From JAIBJN01 sp963699495 (lineage in GTDB: Bacteria > Actinomycetota > Thermoleophilia > Gaiellales > Gaiellaceae), in the NCBI GenBank assembly GCA_963699495.1, contig CAVOUB010000002.1, positions 124,001 through 188,000 on the forward strand: 64,000 nucleotides of DNA, given 5' to 3'. A program made the translations under genes and the position numbers. Numbering within the stretch: position 1 is the first letter of the stretch; the number at the start of each line of letters is the position of its first letter. This document shows, in pieces, positions 8,144 to 17,036 of the stretch. Below the pieces are notes generated by a model. That model did no database searches. It was given only the letters and a program-made list of their open reading frames with translations, and was not told the origin of the DNA.

Positions 8144-10594
8144 ATGGAACGATACGACCCGCAGGCGACCGAGCTGAAGTGGCAGGACACGTGGGCGCGC
8201 GAGCGTGCGTTCTCGGTCCCCAACCCGGCCGGTCCCGACGAGATGGACGAGGAGCACACCTATGTGCTCGAGATGCTCCCGTACCCGTCGGGCGAGCTGC
8301 ACATGGGGCACGTCAAGAACTACACGCTCGGCGACGTCCTCGCCCGCGTCCGGCGCCGCATGGGCTTCCGCGTGCTGCGGCCGATGGGCTACGACGCGTT
8401 CGGCCTGCCGGCCGAGAACGCCGCCATCCGCGAAGGCGGCCATCCCCGCCTCGTCACCGAGCGCAACATCGCCGCGATCCGCGAGCAGATGCACCGGATG
8501 GGGTGGGCGATCGACTGGGACCGCGAGGTTTCGACCCACGAGCCGTCCTACTACCGCTGGACGCAGTGGCTCTTCCTCAAGTTCTTCGAGCAGGGCCTGG
8601 CCTACCGCAAGGAGGCGCCCGTCAACTGGTGCCCCAATGACCAGACCGTGCTGGCGAACGAGCAGGTGATCGACGGCCGCTGCGAGCGCTGCGGAGCCGA
8701 GGTGGAGCGGCGGAACCTGGAGCAATGGTTCTTCCGCATCACCGCCTATGCAGACCGGCTCCTGGAGGAGATGAGCCTGCTCGAGTCGTGGCCAGAGCAC
8801 GTGCTGACGATGCAGCGCAACTGGATCGGGCGCTCGGAGGGCGCGGAGGTCATCTTCCGGGTCGAGGAGCTCGACGAGGAGATCCCGGTCTTCACGACCC
8901 GCCCCGACACGCTCTTCGGCGCGACGTTCTTCGTGCTCTCGCCCGAGCACCCGCTCGTGCCCAGGCTCGTCGAGGGGACACCGCACGAGGCCGAGGTCCT
9001 CGAGTACGTCCGCCACGCGGCCTCCCGCTCCTCGATCGAGCGCGCCGACCCGGAGAAGGAGAAGACCGGCGTCTTCACGGGCGCGTTCGTCACGAACCCC
9101 GTCAACGAGCAGCGCATCCCCATCTGGGTCGCGGAGTATGTCCTCATGGAGTACGGGACGGGCGCGATCATGGCCGTCCCCGCTCACGACGAGCGCGACT
9201 TCCAGTTCGCGCAGCGGTACGAGCTGCCCGTCAAGGTGGTCGTCGCGCCCGCGGACGAGGAGTGGGAGGAGGGCACGTACGTCCCGCATTCCGAGGGCGA
9301 ACGGCTGGTCGACTCGGCGCAGTTCACGGGCCTGCCGGCCGACGAGGCGAAGCGGGCGATCGTCGAGTGGCTCGAGTCGCGGGGCCTTGGCCGAGCGACG
9401 GTCGGCTACCGCCTGCGCGACTGGCTGCTCTCGCGCCAGCGCTACTGGGGTTGCCCGATCCCGATCCTCTACTGCGAGAAGTGCGGCATGATCCCGGTCC
9501 CCGAGGAGGACCTGCCCGTCCTTCTGCCCGAGGTGGAGGAGTACCTGCCCAAGGGCCGCTCGCCGCTCGCCGCGGCCGAGGACTGGGTGCACACGACCTG
9601 CCCGCGCTGCGGCGGGGCGGCGCACCGAGAGACCGACACGATGGACACGTTCGTCGACTCGTCGTGGTACTTCATCCGCTACTGCGACGCACGCAACGAC
9701 CAGGAGCCGTGGAACCGCGCCATCGCCGACTACTGGCTGCCCGTCAACCAGTACATCGGGGGCGTCGAGCACGCGATCCTGCACCTGCTCTATGCGCGCT
9801 TCTTCGTGAAGGTGCTGAACGACCTCGGGCTGCTCGGCTTCCGCGAGCCGTTCCTGCGCCTCTTCACGCAGGGGATGATCCACTACCTGGGCGCGAAGAT
9901 GTCCAAGTCGAAGGGGAACGTCCTCAGCCCCGACGACCTGATCGCGCAGTACGGGGCCGACTCGGTCCGCCTCTACATCCTCTACATGGGCCCGGCCGAG
10001 GACGACATCGAGTGGCAGGACACCGGCATCGAGGGCATGGCGCGCTTCCTCGGCCGCCTCTGGCGGCTGGGGCTGGAGGCCGCCGAGCGCGGTCCGGTCG
10101 ACCTGCCCGCCGACGGGCCGCTCGTCCGCCGTGCGCACGAGGCGATCGCCAAGGTCGGGGACGACATCACCCGCCGGTTCCAGTTCAACACGCCGATCGC
10201 GGCGGTGATCGAGCTGGTCAACGAGATCTACCACGTCAAGGACGACCCGGACCGTGCCGGCGAGGTGCGCTTCGCGACCGAGACCGCGGTCAGCCTGATC
10301 CAGCCCTACGCTCCCCATCTGGCCGAGGAGCTCTGGGAGCGGCTCGGCCACGAGCGCCTGTGGGAGGCCCCGTGGCTGCAGGCCGACCCGGCGCTGCTCG
10401 AGCGGGACACGTTCGAGCTCGTCGTGCAGGTGAACGGCAGGGTCCGGGACAAGGTCAAGGTGCCCGTGGGCCTCTCTGAGCCCGAGCTCGTCGCACGCGC
10501 GAAGGAGCTCCCGCGCGTGCGTGCGCACGTGGACGGCAAGGAGATCCGCAAGGAGATCGTCGTCCCGGGCAAGCTCGTCAACCTCGTCGTCTAG
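8144..10594 (+). CDS. leuS: leucyl-tRNA synthetase
   Basis: Class I aminoacyl-tRNA synthetase charging tRNA-Leu, 816 residues. The HIGH-type motif is PYPSGELHMGHVKNY (about residues 47-60) and the KMSKS motif is KMSKSKGNV (about 585). The CP1 editing insert carries TTRPDTLFGATF and the GTGAIMAVPAHDERD pocket that hydrolyses mischarged tRNA. Zinc-type Cys pairs appear (CERCG, CEKCG, CPRCG). The ATG follows TACTGGAGACC, which includes a usable GGAG ribosome site. Expression is probably set by the preceding attenuator. Confidence 0.97.
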   Translation: MERYDPQATELKWQDTWARERAFSVPNPAGPDEMDEEHTYVLEMLPYPSGELHMGHVKNYTLGDVLARVRRRMGFRVLRPMGYDAFGLPAENAAIREGGHPRLVTERNIAAIREQMHRMGWAIDWDREVSTHEPSYYRWTQWLFLKFFEQGLAYRKEAPVNWCPNDQTVLANEQVIDGRCERCGAEVERRNLEQWFFRITAYADRLLEEMSLLESWPEHVLTMQRNWIGRSEGAEVIFRVEELDEEIPVFTTRPDTLFGATFFVLSPEHPLVPRLVEGTPHEAEVLEYVRHAASRSSIERADPEKEKTGVFTGAFVTNPVNEQRIPIWVAEYVLMEYGTGAIMAVPAHDERDFQFAQRYELPVKVVVAPADEEWEEGTYVPHSEGERLVDSAQFTGLPADEAKRAIVEWLESRGLGRATVGYRLRDWLLSRQRYWGCPIPILYCEKCGMIPVPEEDLPVLLPEVEEYLPKGRSPLAAAEDWVHTTCPRCGGAAHRETDTMDTFVDSSWYFIRYCDARNDQEPWNRAIADYWLPVNQYIGGVEHAILHLLYARFFVKVLNDLGLLGFREPFLRLFTQGMIHYLGAKMSKSKGNVLSPDDLIAQYGADSVRLYILYMGPAEDDIEWQDTGIEGMARFLGRLWRLGLEAAERGPVDLPADGPLVRRAHEAIAKVGDDITRRFQFNTPIAAVIELVNEIYHVKDDPDRAGEVRFATETAVSLIQPYAPHLAEELWERLGHERLWEAPWLQADPALLERDTFELVVQVNGRVRDKVKVPVGLSEPELVARAKELPRVRAHVDGKEIRKEIVVPGKLVNLVV

Positions 10595-10607
10595 CAAGGG
10601 CCTTCCG

Positions 10608-10613
10608 TACCCT
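10608..10613 (+). promoter_or_regulatory. -10 box of a leaderless gene
   Basis: TACCCT, followed by exactly six bases (GTGCTG) and the GTG start of the MarP-like gene at 10620. No Shine-Dalgarno site is present, so the mRNA probably begins at or near the start codon. Confidence 0.6.
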
Positions 10614-10619
10614 GTGCTG

Positions 10620-11753
10620 GTGAACGTCGTCGACGTTCTCCTGCTGCTCGGGGTCGCGGCCTTCTCCATTCTCGGGGCTCACCGCGGCCTGGCTGCCCAG
10701 GCGCTCTCGCTGGGTGGCCTGGCGCTGGGCGCCGTCCTGGGGTCGATCCTCGCGCCGTACTTCCTCTCGGACAACTCGGCGTGGTTGCCGGTCGCCGGCC
10801 TCATCGGCGCGCTTGCCGGCGCGTTCCTCCTGGGGACGCTCGCGGGGGCGCTCGGCCGACCCGTCCGCCTCTTCCTCTCGACGCATCCGCCGCTCGCGAC
10901 GCTGGACCGGATCGGCGGGATCCTGCTCGGCGGGCTGATCGCGGTCGGGATCGCGTGGCTCCTCGCGGTGCTGGCACTCCAGCAGCCGGCCCTCGGCCTC
11001 CGCGCGGAGGTGCGCGGCTCGGCGATTCTGCCCAGGCTCCTCAGCGCGGTGCCGCCCGACCGCGTGCTCCAGGCGCTGAACCGCTTCGATCCGCTGCCGC
11101 TGCTCCCCGGGTTCGAAGAGGCGCTGCCGCCGCCCGACCCGAGCGTCGTCGAAAGCCCGGGCGCGCGGGCTGCCGCAAGCTCCGTCGTGAAGCTGCTGGG
11201 AACGGCGTGCGGCGTGGGCACCCAGGGCTCGGGCTGGGTCGTCCGGCCGGGACTGGTAGCCACCAACGCTCATGTGATTGCCGGGCACACGAGCACGCGC
11301 CTGCTCGCCCCCGACGGCGAGGCGCTCTCGGCTCGGCCTGTGTACGTGGACGCCACGAACGACATCGCGCTGCTGCGCGTGCGCGGCCTGGAGACCTCGC
11401 CGCTCGCGACGAACACGCGCGGCGACCGCCAGCGGCCGGTTGCTCTCCTCGGCTACCCCCGAAACGGCCCGCTGACGGCGACGGCGGCCACGGCGGGCTC
11501 GGCGCGCACCGTGCTCTCTCCCGACGCCTACGGTCGTGGCACCCGTCCACGCGTCGTCGTGCCGCTGCGGGGCGCTGTCCAGCCCGGCGAGAGTGGGGGG
11601 CCGGTGGTCGACCGCCGCGGCCGGGTCGTGGCGATGATCTTCGGGGGAACGCGCGATCACCGCGGTGGCTATGCGGTTCCCGTCGACCTGGTGCTGGCTG
11701 CGGCGGGCGAGCGCCTGCGGCCGGTCTCGTCGGGCCCCTGCATCGTCCGCTAG
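10620..11753 (+). CDS. MarP-like membrane serine protease (CvpA + trypsin-like domains)
   Basis: 377 residues. The N-terminal half has four hydrophobic helices of the CvpA/colicin V production type (VDVLLLLGVAAFSILGAHRG onward). The C-terminal half is a chymotrypsin-fold protease with triad segments NAHVIAG (His), DATNDIALLRV (Asp) and GESGGPVVD (Ser). This architecture is that of Mycobacterium MarP, a periplasmic protease needed for acid and oxidative stress survival. The GTG at 10620 is chosen from the -10 spacing and because the family begins right at the first helix. Substrate and acid role here are inferred. Confidence 0.85.
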   Translation: MNVVDVLLLLGVAAFSILGAHRGLAAQALSLGGLALGAVLGSILAPYFLSDNSAWLPVAGLIGALAGAFLLGTLAGALGRPVRLFLSTHPPLATLDRIGGILLGGLIAVGIAWLLAVLALQQPALGLRAEVRGSAILPRLLSAVPPDRVLQALNRFDPLPLLPGFEEALPPPDPSVVESPGARAAASSVVKLLGTACGVGTQGSGWVVRPGLVATNAHVIAGHTSTRLLAPDGEALSARPVYVDATNDIALLRVRGLETSPLATNTRGDRQRPVALLGYPRNGPLTATAATAGSARTVLSPDAYGRGTRPRVVVPLRGAVQPGESGGPVVDRRGRVVAMIFGGTRDHRGGYAVPVDLVLAAAGERLRPVSSGPCIVR

Positions 11754-11843
11754 CCGGTCAGGGCACATTTCGGCACGTGGCGGGGAGCCTCTCGTCACGA
11801 TCTGCGCGCCACCTGCGCGCGTTTCCCCGGCAGCATCGGGGGC

Positions 11844-12485
11844 ATGCGACGAGCCCTGCTCCTGTTGGCTCTTTCTGCTCTCGGTCTGACTGCCCCAGCG
11901 CCCGGCGTCGGCTCGACGGTTTCGATCCCGCCGAGCGCCGACGTCGGGTTCCCCTTCGCCTGCGACTGGGGCTACGACTGGGATTGGCGGTGCTTCCGAG
12001 ACGACGGGCCCCGGCTTCCGATCGGGGGTGTCGACGACAAGGTGTGGCGGGCCGGCCTGCGCTTCTCGCTGGTCGAGATTCCCGCGGGCGCGACGATCAC
12101 CGCGGCCGAGCTGCGCATCTACTACGACGGCGTCTGCGTCGCTTCCGGGCGCGCGAGCCGGCCCTGCACGGCTCCCGGCGCGGTACTCGATGCGCACAGG
12201 ATCCTGTCGACCAGCTGGTTCGGGGAGCGCGAGCCCGAGTTCGACGAGCGTGTTCTCGACACGGCGGTCGTCTTCTCCGCGCCGCATGCCCAGTGGCTCT
12301 CCTGGAACGTGACGCCGCTCGTTCGCTCCTGGCACGGGCGGCTCGTGGCCAACAACGGAATTCTCCTGAAGCTGCAGGACGGTGACGAGGATTACGGGGT
12401 CAGCGGCCCGTACGGCCCGTCTGCGAGCTACCCGGATCCCGCCCTGCGCCCACGTCTCGTGGTCAGCTATGCGGGCCCGCGCTGA
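11844..12485 (+). CDS. secreted DNRLRE-domain protein
   Basis: 213 residues with a signal peptide (MRRALLLLALSALGLTAPAPG). The mature part resembles the DNRLRE/CBM96-like beta-sandwich found in extracellular wall-associated proteins: VWRAGLRFSLVEIPAGATITAAELRIYYDG, WLSWNVTPLVRSWH and the ending PDPALRPRLVVSYA are its usual landmarks (listed separately, not contiguous). Four Cys in the N-terminal half may form disulfides. No enzyme motif is seen. It lies between the protease and comEA with no evident operon link. Confidence 0.72.
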   Translation: MRRALLLLALSALGLTAPAPGVGSTVSIPPSADVGFPFACDWGYDWDWRCFRDDGPRLPIGGVDDKVWRAGLRFSLVEIPAGATITAAELRIYYDGVCVASGRASRPCTAPGAVLDAHRILSTSWFGEREPEFDERVLDTAVVFSAPHAQWLSWNVTPLVRSWHGRLVANNGILLKLQDGDEDYGVSGPYGPSASYPDPALRPRLVVSYAGPR

Positions 12486-12488
12486 GCC

Positions 12489-13073
12489 GTGCGCATGCCG
12501 ACGATCTCGCGGACCCGGGCGCTCGCCTACGCGGTCGCGCTGCTCGTCGTCCTGACGATCGCAGGGCGCGTCGCGCTCGGCGGCGGGCAGGCTCGGCCGG
12601 CCGGCCCAACGCAATCGGTCGCGTTCGAGGTCGAGGAGGCACCCCCGCGCGAGGTCGTCGTCCACGTTGCGGGCGCGGTCTCCCAGCCGGGGCTCTATCG
12701 CCTCCCGGAGGGCAGCCGCGTCGACGACGCTATCGCCGAGGCGGGCGGAGCGAAGCCGCGGGCGGCGCTCGACCTCGTCAACCTCGCGGCTCCTCTCGCC
12801 GACGGGCAACAAGTCGTCGTACCGCTCCAGGGAAGCGTGGAGGCGGTCGGCTCCGAGGGGCCGGATGCGGCCGCCCCCGGCGGGAAGGTGCATCTGAACT
12901 CGGCGACTCTCGAGCAGCTCGACGAGCTCCCCGGCGTCGGCCCGGTGACGGCGCAGCAGATCCTCGACTACCGGGAGGCGAACGGCGCGTTCCGCTCGGT
13001 CGACGAGCTCGACGCAGTCCCCGGGATCGGGCCGGCGCGGCTCGAGCAACTTCGACCACTCGTGGATCTCTGA
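12489..13073 (+). CDS. comEA: competence protein ComEA (SLBB + helix-hairpin-helix)
   Basis: Membrane-anchored DNA receptor for transformation. The 194 residues comprise an N-terminal anchor (ALAYAVALLVVLTIAGRVAL), an SLBB domain (VVVHVAGAVSQPGLYRLPEG) and a C-terminal double helix-hairpin-helix (LDELPGVGPVTAQQILDYR and LDAVPGIGPARLEQLRPL) that binds double-stranded DNA. The start may be GTG at 12489 or ATG at 12495. It is followed after 3 bases by comEC, the channel it feeds. Confidence 0.93.
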   Translation: MRMPTISRTRALAYAVALLVVLTIAGRVALGGGQARPAGPTQSVAFEVEEAPPREVVVHVAGAVSQPGLYRLPEGSRVDDAIAEAGGAKPRAALDLVNLAAPLADGQQVVVPLQGSVEAVGSEGPDAAAPGGKVHLNSATLEQLDELPGVGPVTAQQILDYREANGAFRSVDELDAVPGIGPARLEQLRPLVDL

Positions 13074-13076
13074 ACC

Positions 13077-15371
13077 GTGCGACGGCAGCTGCTCGGCCGC
13101 CTCGAACGAGTCCCGGCGCCGCACCTACTCGGCGCGACTCTCTGCGTGGGCCTCGCGCTCGCCCTCCTCCTCCGCGAGGCCCACGCAGGCCTCGCTCTCG
13201 GCGCGGCTCTGCTCGGCCTCCTGGGTCTCGGTGCCGACGCCGGTCGTATCCCGCTGCTTGGCGCCGCACTTCTCGTGGCCGGCCTCTGGTGGGGCAGCGT
13301 CCGCCTTGATGCCCTCGACCGCAGCCTGCTCGAGGCGGACGTCGGACGGGCCGCGCTCGCCCGCGTCGAGGTGACGGGCCCGCCGCGCCGCGGCGAGTTC
13401 GCGCTTCGCGTCCCCGTTCACGTCGTGCGCTTCGGTGGCATTGAGCTGGACGAGCGCGCGCGGCTCGACCTCCCGCCCCAACGATCCCCGCCGCAGGGCG
13501 CGGTGCTCGAGATCGTCGCGACCGTGGCCGAGCCGCGACCTCCGGACGAGGACGGCGGCTTCGACGAGGCGGGCTATCTCCGCAGGCAGGGGATTCACGT
13601 CGTCCTGAGGGCGAGCAGCTACCGAGTGGTCGGGAGCCGTGGCGGGATCGGCGGCGTGGCCGACCGGCTCCGCCGGGCCGTCTTCGACTCGCTCGAGAGC
13701 CTCCCCGCGGGTGAGCGCCGGGCCGTGCTCGCCGGCGTCGTCCTGGGTGAGGACGAAGGGCTCGACGAGGAGCTGCGCGATCGCTTCCGGGCCTCCGGTC
13801 TGTATCACCTTCTGGCCGTTTCCGGCCAGAACGTGGCCTATGTCGTTGCCGGAACGATCCTCCTCGTCTGGACTCTCGGGCTGCCCCGCTGGCTCGGCGA
13901 GGCAGGCGCGCTCGCAACGGTGGCGGCCTACGTCCTCGCGGTCGGCTGGCAGCCGTCGGTCGTCCGCGCGGGCGTCGCCGGCGGGCTCGCGTCGCTCGCC
14001 TGGCTCAGCTCGCGTCCGCGCGACCGCTGGTACTTCCTGCTTGTCGGAGCCGCGGTCCTCCTGGCGTGGAACCCGTACGGCCTGCTCGAGCCCGGTTTTC
14101 AGCTCTCGTTCACGGCCGTCGCTGCGATCTTCGTTCTCGTCCCGTGGATCGGCCGGCGGCTCGAGGGCTATCCGCTTCCGGGGCGCCTCGCCGAGGTGGT
14201 GTCGCTCTCGGCTGCCTGCGGGCTGGTGACTGCTCCGGTGCTGTGGCTCCACTTCGGCGCCGTCCCCGTGTACTCGGTGCTCGCCAACGCGCTTGCGGCA
14301 CCGGTGGTCGGGCCTCTGCTCGGGCTTGCGCTGGCCGCCTCGGCGCTGCACCCGCTCGACCCGGAGGCGGCTGCCGCCCTGGTGTGGATCGACTCCTGGC
14401 TCGCCGGCTATCTCGCCGTCTGCGCTCGGTTCGTCGGCGGCCTGCCGTACGCGCAGGCGAGCTCGCTCGAGGCGCTCGGCCTGCTAACGGCGGCGGCGCT
14501 TCTGGTCGTTCTCTTTCTCCGGATGCGCGGGCCGCGCCTCTGGCGCGCTGCCGCGTTGGCGAGCCTGGTCGTCGCGCTCACGGTCGCGTGGCGGAGCATC
14601 CCCGGTGAGGGCCCGACGCCCCCTCAGGGGCTGCGAATCACCGTCCTCGACGTCGGCCAGGGCGACGCCGTCCTCCTTCAGGTGGCGGAGGGCGCGGTCC
14701 TCGTCGACCAGGGCCCGCCCGAGGCGGACGTCGCCGGCCAGCTCGACGAGCTCGGAGTCGACCGCCTCGAAGCGCTCGTCCTGACCCATCCCCAACGTGA
14801 TCACGTGGGCGGTGCCGCCGACGTGCTCGAACAGACCGACGTGCGAGCAGTCGTCGACCCGAGGATTCCCGCGCCCAGCGAATACGAGGCTGCGGCCCTC
14901 GCCGTTGCAAGGAAGCGCCACATCCCTGTCCTCGTCGCGAGGGCCGGGCGCAGCTTCAGCGTCGGACGCCTGCTGGTTCGCATTCTCTGGCCACGCGACG
15001 ACGCGCCCCGCGGCGCCGACCCGAACAACTACGCCGTCGTCCTCGTCGCGTCGTACGGCGACGTCGACGCGCTCTTGACCGCCGACGCCGAGGGCGACGT
15101 CACCGTTCCGATCAGGCCTCCTCCGGTCGAGATCCTGAAGGTCGCCCACCACGGCTCCGCCGACGCGTTCCTCCCGAAGCTCCTCGAGCTGGTTCGCCCC
15201 GACGTCGCCGTCGTCTCGGTCGGCCGCGGGAACGACTACGGGCATCCGACGCCCTCCACGATGGCCACCCTCCGGGGGTTCCCGGATCTCGCCGTGTACC
15301 GCACGGATCAGGACGGTCGGGTCACGATCGAGACCGACGGCGCCCGCATCTCGGTCAGGGAGGAGCGCTGA
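13077..15371 (+). CDS. comEC: DNA internalization protein ComEC/Rec2
   Basis: 764 residues; forms the inner-membrane channel for single-stranded DNA uptake. It shows the N-terminal DUF4131/OB region, a central Competence domain with many hydrophobic helices (FRASGLYHLLAVSGQNVAYV is a conserved block), and a C-terminal metallo-beta-lactamase domain (LDVGQGDAVLLQ, LTHPQRDHVGG, VAHHGSADAF) proposed to degrade the non-transported strand. The first metal motif reads HPQRDHVGG, close to the HxHxDH pattern. The gene is whole, which with comEA suggests competence potential; no pilus genes are in view. Confidence 0.93.
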   Translation: MRRQLLGRLERVPAPHLLGATLCVGLALALLLREAHAGLALGAALLGLLGLGADAGRIPLLGAALLVAGLWWGSVRLDALDRSLLEADVGRAALARVEVTGPPRRGEFALRVPVHVVRFGGIELDERARLDLPPQRSPPQGAVLEIVATVAEPRPPDEDGGFDEAGYLRRQGIHVVLRASSYRVVGSRGGIGGVADRLRRAVFDSLESLPAGERRAVLAGVVLGEDEGLDEELRDRFRASGLYHLLAVSGQNVAYVVAGTILLVWTLGLPRWLGEAGALATVAAYVLAVGWQPSVVRAGVAGGLASLAWLSSRPRDRWYFLLVGAAVLLAWNPYGLLEPGFQLSFTAVAAIFVLVPWIGRRLEGYPLPGRLAEVVSLSAACGLVTAPVLWLHFGAVPVYSVLANALAAPVVGPLLGLALAASALHPLDPEAAAALVWIDSWLAGYLAVCARFVGGLPYAQASSLEALGLLTAAALLVVLFLRMRGPRLWRAAALASLVVALTVAWRSIPGEGPTPPQGLRITVLDVGQGDAVLLQVAEGAVLVDQGPPEADVAGQLDELGVDRLEALVLTHPQRDHVGGAADVLEQTDVRAVVDPRIPAPSEYEAAALAVARKRHIPVLVARAGRSFSVGRLLVRILWPRDDAPRGADPNNYAVVLVASYGDVDALLTADAEGDVTVPIRPPPVEILKVAHHGSADAFLPKLLELVRPDVAVVSVGRGNDYGHPTPSTMATLRGFPDLAVYRTDQDGRVTIETDGARISVREER

Positions 15372-15386
15372 CTATGCTTGCCTCCG

Positions 15387-16358
15387 GTGGCGCAGAGCGA
15401 GCTCCTCCCGATCTACCTTCTCACCGGGGGCGACCGCCCGAAGATCCGCCGCGCGCTCGAACGTCTGCGCTCCCGCTTCGGGCCCGAATCGATCGAGACC
15501 CTCTCGGCGGAGAGCGTCGGAGGCGACGAGGCCGTCGCGGCGATGAACTCGCTCGGCCTCTTCGCCGGCGAGGGCGGACGCCTCGTGGTCGTCGAGGAGG
15601 TCGAGCGCTGGAAGAAGCCGGATGAGGAGGCCGTCGCGCGCTACCTCGCCGACCCGGTCATCGGGGCTGTCCTCGCACTGGTCGCCGGCGAGTTGAAGGG
15701 CTCGTCGCTGCCGGCCCTCTGCGCCAAATCGGGCGAGGTGCTCACCTTCGAAGTGCCACGGCCGCGTGACCTTCCGACCTGGGTGCGCGCCCAGTTCGAG
15801 CGGCTCGGCGTCCAGGTGGATCGCGAAGCGGCAAGAGCACTGGTCGAGATCGTCGGTGAGGACGTCACAGCGCTCGCGACCGAGGTCGAGAAGCTGGCCG
15901 CCTGGGCGGACGGCGACCCGGTGGGCAGGCGAGAAGTGGAGCTCGTCGCTGCGCCGGCCCAGGAGGCTTCGGCCTGGGCGATAATGGATGCTTGGGGTGC
16001 GCGCGACCTCCCCGGCGCGCTGACTGCCTGCCAGTCCGACCTCGAGCACGGCTCTGACCCCTTTGTGGTGGCGATGCGCCTGTCCTCGCAGGTCAGCCTT
16101 GTCCGGCAGGCGCAGGCCCTCGCGGAGGAAGGCCTCGGCGCGAGGGACATCGCCAAGCGTGTCCGTAAGCATGAGTTCCGCGTCCGCAAGGCCCTCGGGC
16201 ATGCCGACAACTACACGCGCGACGAGCTGGACGAGGCCGTGGTCCGGCTCGCAGCCCTGGACGCCGCGCTCAAGGGCGCCAGCCGCCTGTCAGGCGAGCT
16301 GGAGCTCGAGCGGACGATCATCGAGCTCGTGCGGGCGCCGGACGCCGCCCGGCGCTAG
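15387..16358 (+). CDS. holA: DNA polymerase III delta subunit
   Basis: Clamp-loader subunit that opens the beta clamp, 323 residues. The start IYLLTGGDRPKIRRALERL matches the N-terminal domain of HolA; LPTWVRAQFERLGVQVDREA and WAIMDAWGARDLPGALTAC are the mid and C-terminal family blocks. A TTG at 15380 or earlier would place the start inside the -10 box TATGCT (15373-15378). GTG at 15387, eight bases after the box, fits better. comEC-holA-rpsT is a common bacterial order. Confidence 0.92.
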   Translation: MAQSELLPIYLLTGGDRPKIRRALERLRSRFGPESIETLSAESVGGDEAVAAMNSLGLFAGEGGRLVVVEEVERWKKPDEEAVARYLADPVIGAVLALVAGELKGSSLPALCAKSGEVLTFEVPRPRDLPTWVRAQFERLGVQVDREAARALVEIVGEDVTALATEVEKLAAWADGDPVGRREVELVAAPAQEASAWAIMDAWGARDLPGALTACQSDLEHGSDPFVVAMRLSSQVSLVRQAQALAEEGLGARDIAKRVRKHEFRVRKALGHADNYTRDELDEAVVRLAALDAALKGASRLSGELELERTIIELVRAPDAARR

Positions 16359-16501
16359 GCCGGCACGAGCTGTTGCTCATCGCAAGCTTGCCTGGTGACT
16401 CCGGGGCACCCCATCCCACCACCCGCTTTCCAGCCTAACGTCGAAAAGCGCACGCGTGGTGCGCGGTCCGCGACGAAATCGTCACGGCTCCGTGCCGGTT
16501 C

Positions 16502-16768
16502 TCAGGACTGCGGGCCGGCGACGAGACGCGCGGCCTGGGACTTCTTCCGTGCCGCCCGATTCGGATGCATCGCGCGGTTCGCAGCAGCCCGGTCGAGACA
16601 GCGCACGAGCTCGCGGTGGGCCTGGGACACGGCGTCCCCGTCTCCTTCGGCCACCGCCGTCTCGAGGCGCTTGTACAGCGTCTTCGCGGAGGACCGGTAG
16701 CGCAGGTTTTCGAGCCGCTGGCGGGCGGCGATCGAGACGCGGCGCTTCTGCTGCTTGATGTTCGGCAT
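16502..16768 (-). CDS. rpsT: 30S ribosomal protein S20
   Basis: 88 residues, highly basic and helical, with the typical S20 start MPNIKQQKRRV and the core YRSSAKTLYKRLETAVAEGD. The conserved motif HPNRAARKKSQAARLV near the end is diagnostic. It is transcribed opposite to holA and lepA, as in many genomes. Confidence 0.95.
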   Translation of the reverse strand: MPNIKQQKRRVSIAARQRLENLRYRSSAKTLYKRLETAVAEGDGDAVSQAHRELVRCLDRAAANRAMHPNRAARKKSQAARLVAGPQS

Positions 16769-16859
16769 ACGCGAGAAAAAGGCCCCAGCGGGCCGCCGGA
16801 AATCCTAGCAGGAGGCCGCATGCTCTGGTCGCTGGCCTATTCTCGCCGCGTGAGCGCGG

Positions 16860-17027
16860 ATGCTGACCCAGCGCCGCCGGGCTCAGGTGCGGGGGGTCCG
16901 GCCTTTGTCGGTCGGCCTTGGGATCCTCTCGGGAGCCGCCGTCTTCCTCGTCGGCGTCTCCCTGCTGCACCTCCGCGAGCTCCAGGCGCTGCTCTCACTC
17001 AGGCGCCGATCCGGTACAACGGACTAG
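16860..17027 (+). CDS. small single-pass membrane protein upstream of lepA
   Basis: A 55-codon frame, MLTQRRRAQVRG..., with a basic N-terminus, one hydrophobic helix (PLSVGLGILSGAAVFLVGVS) and a basic C-terminus ending SLRRRSGTTD. It ends 9 bases before lepA. A -10-like TATTCT lies at 16838-16843, six bases before a GTG at 16850 in a different frame, so the true 5' end is unclear. There is no family assignment; coding is supported only by the helix and position. Confidence 0.42.
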   Translation: MLTQRRRAQVRGVRPLSVGLGILSGAAVFLVGVSLLHLRELQALLSLRRRSGTTD

Positions 17028-17036
17028 CGAACCCCC

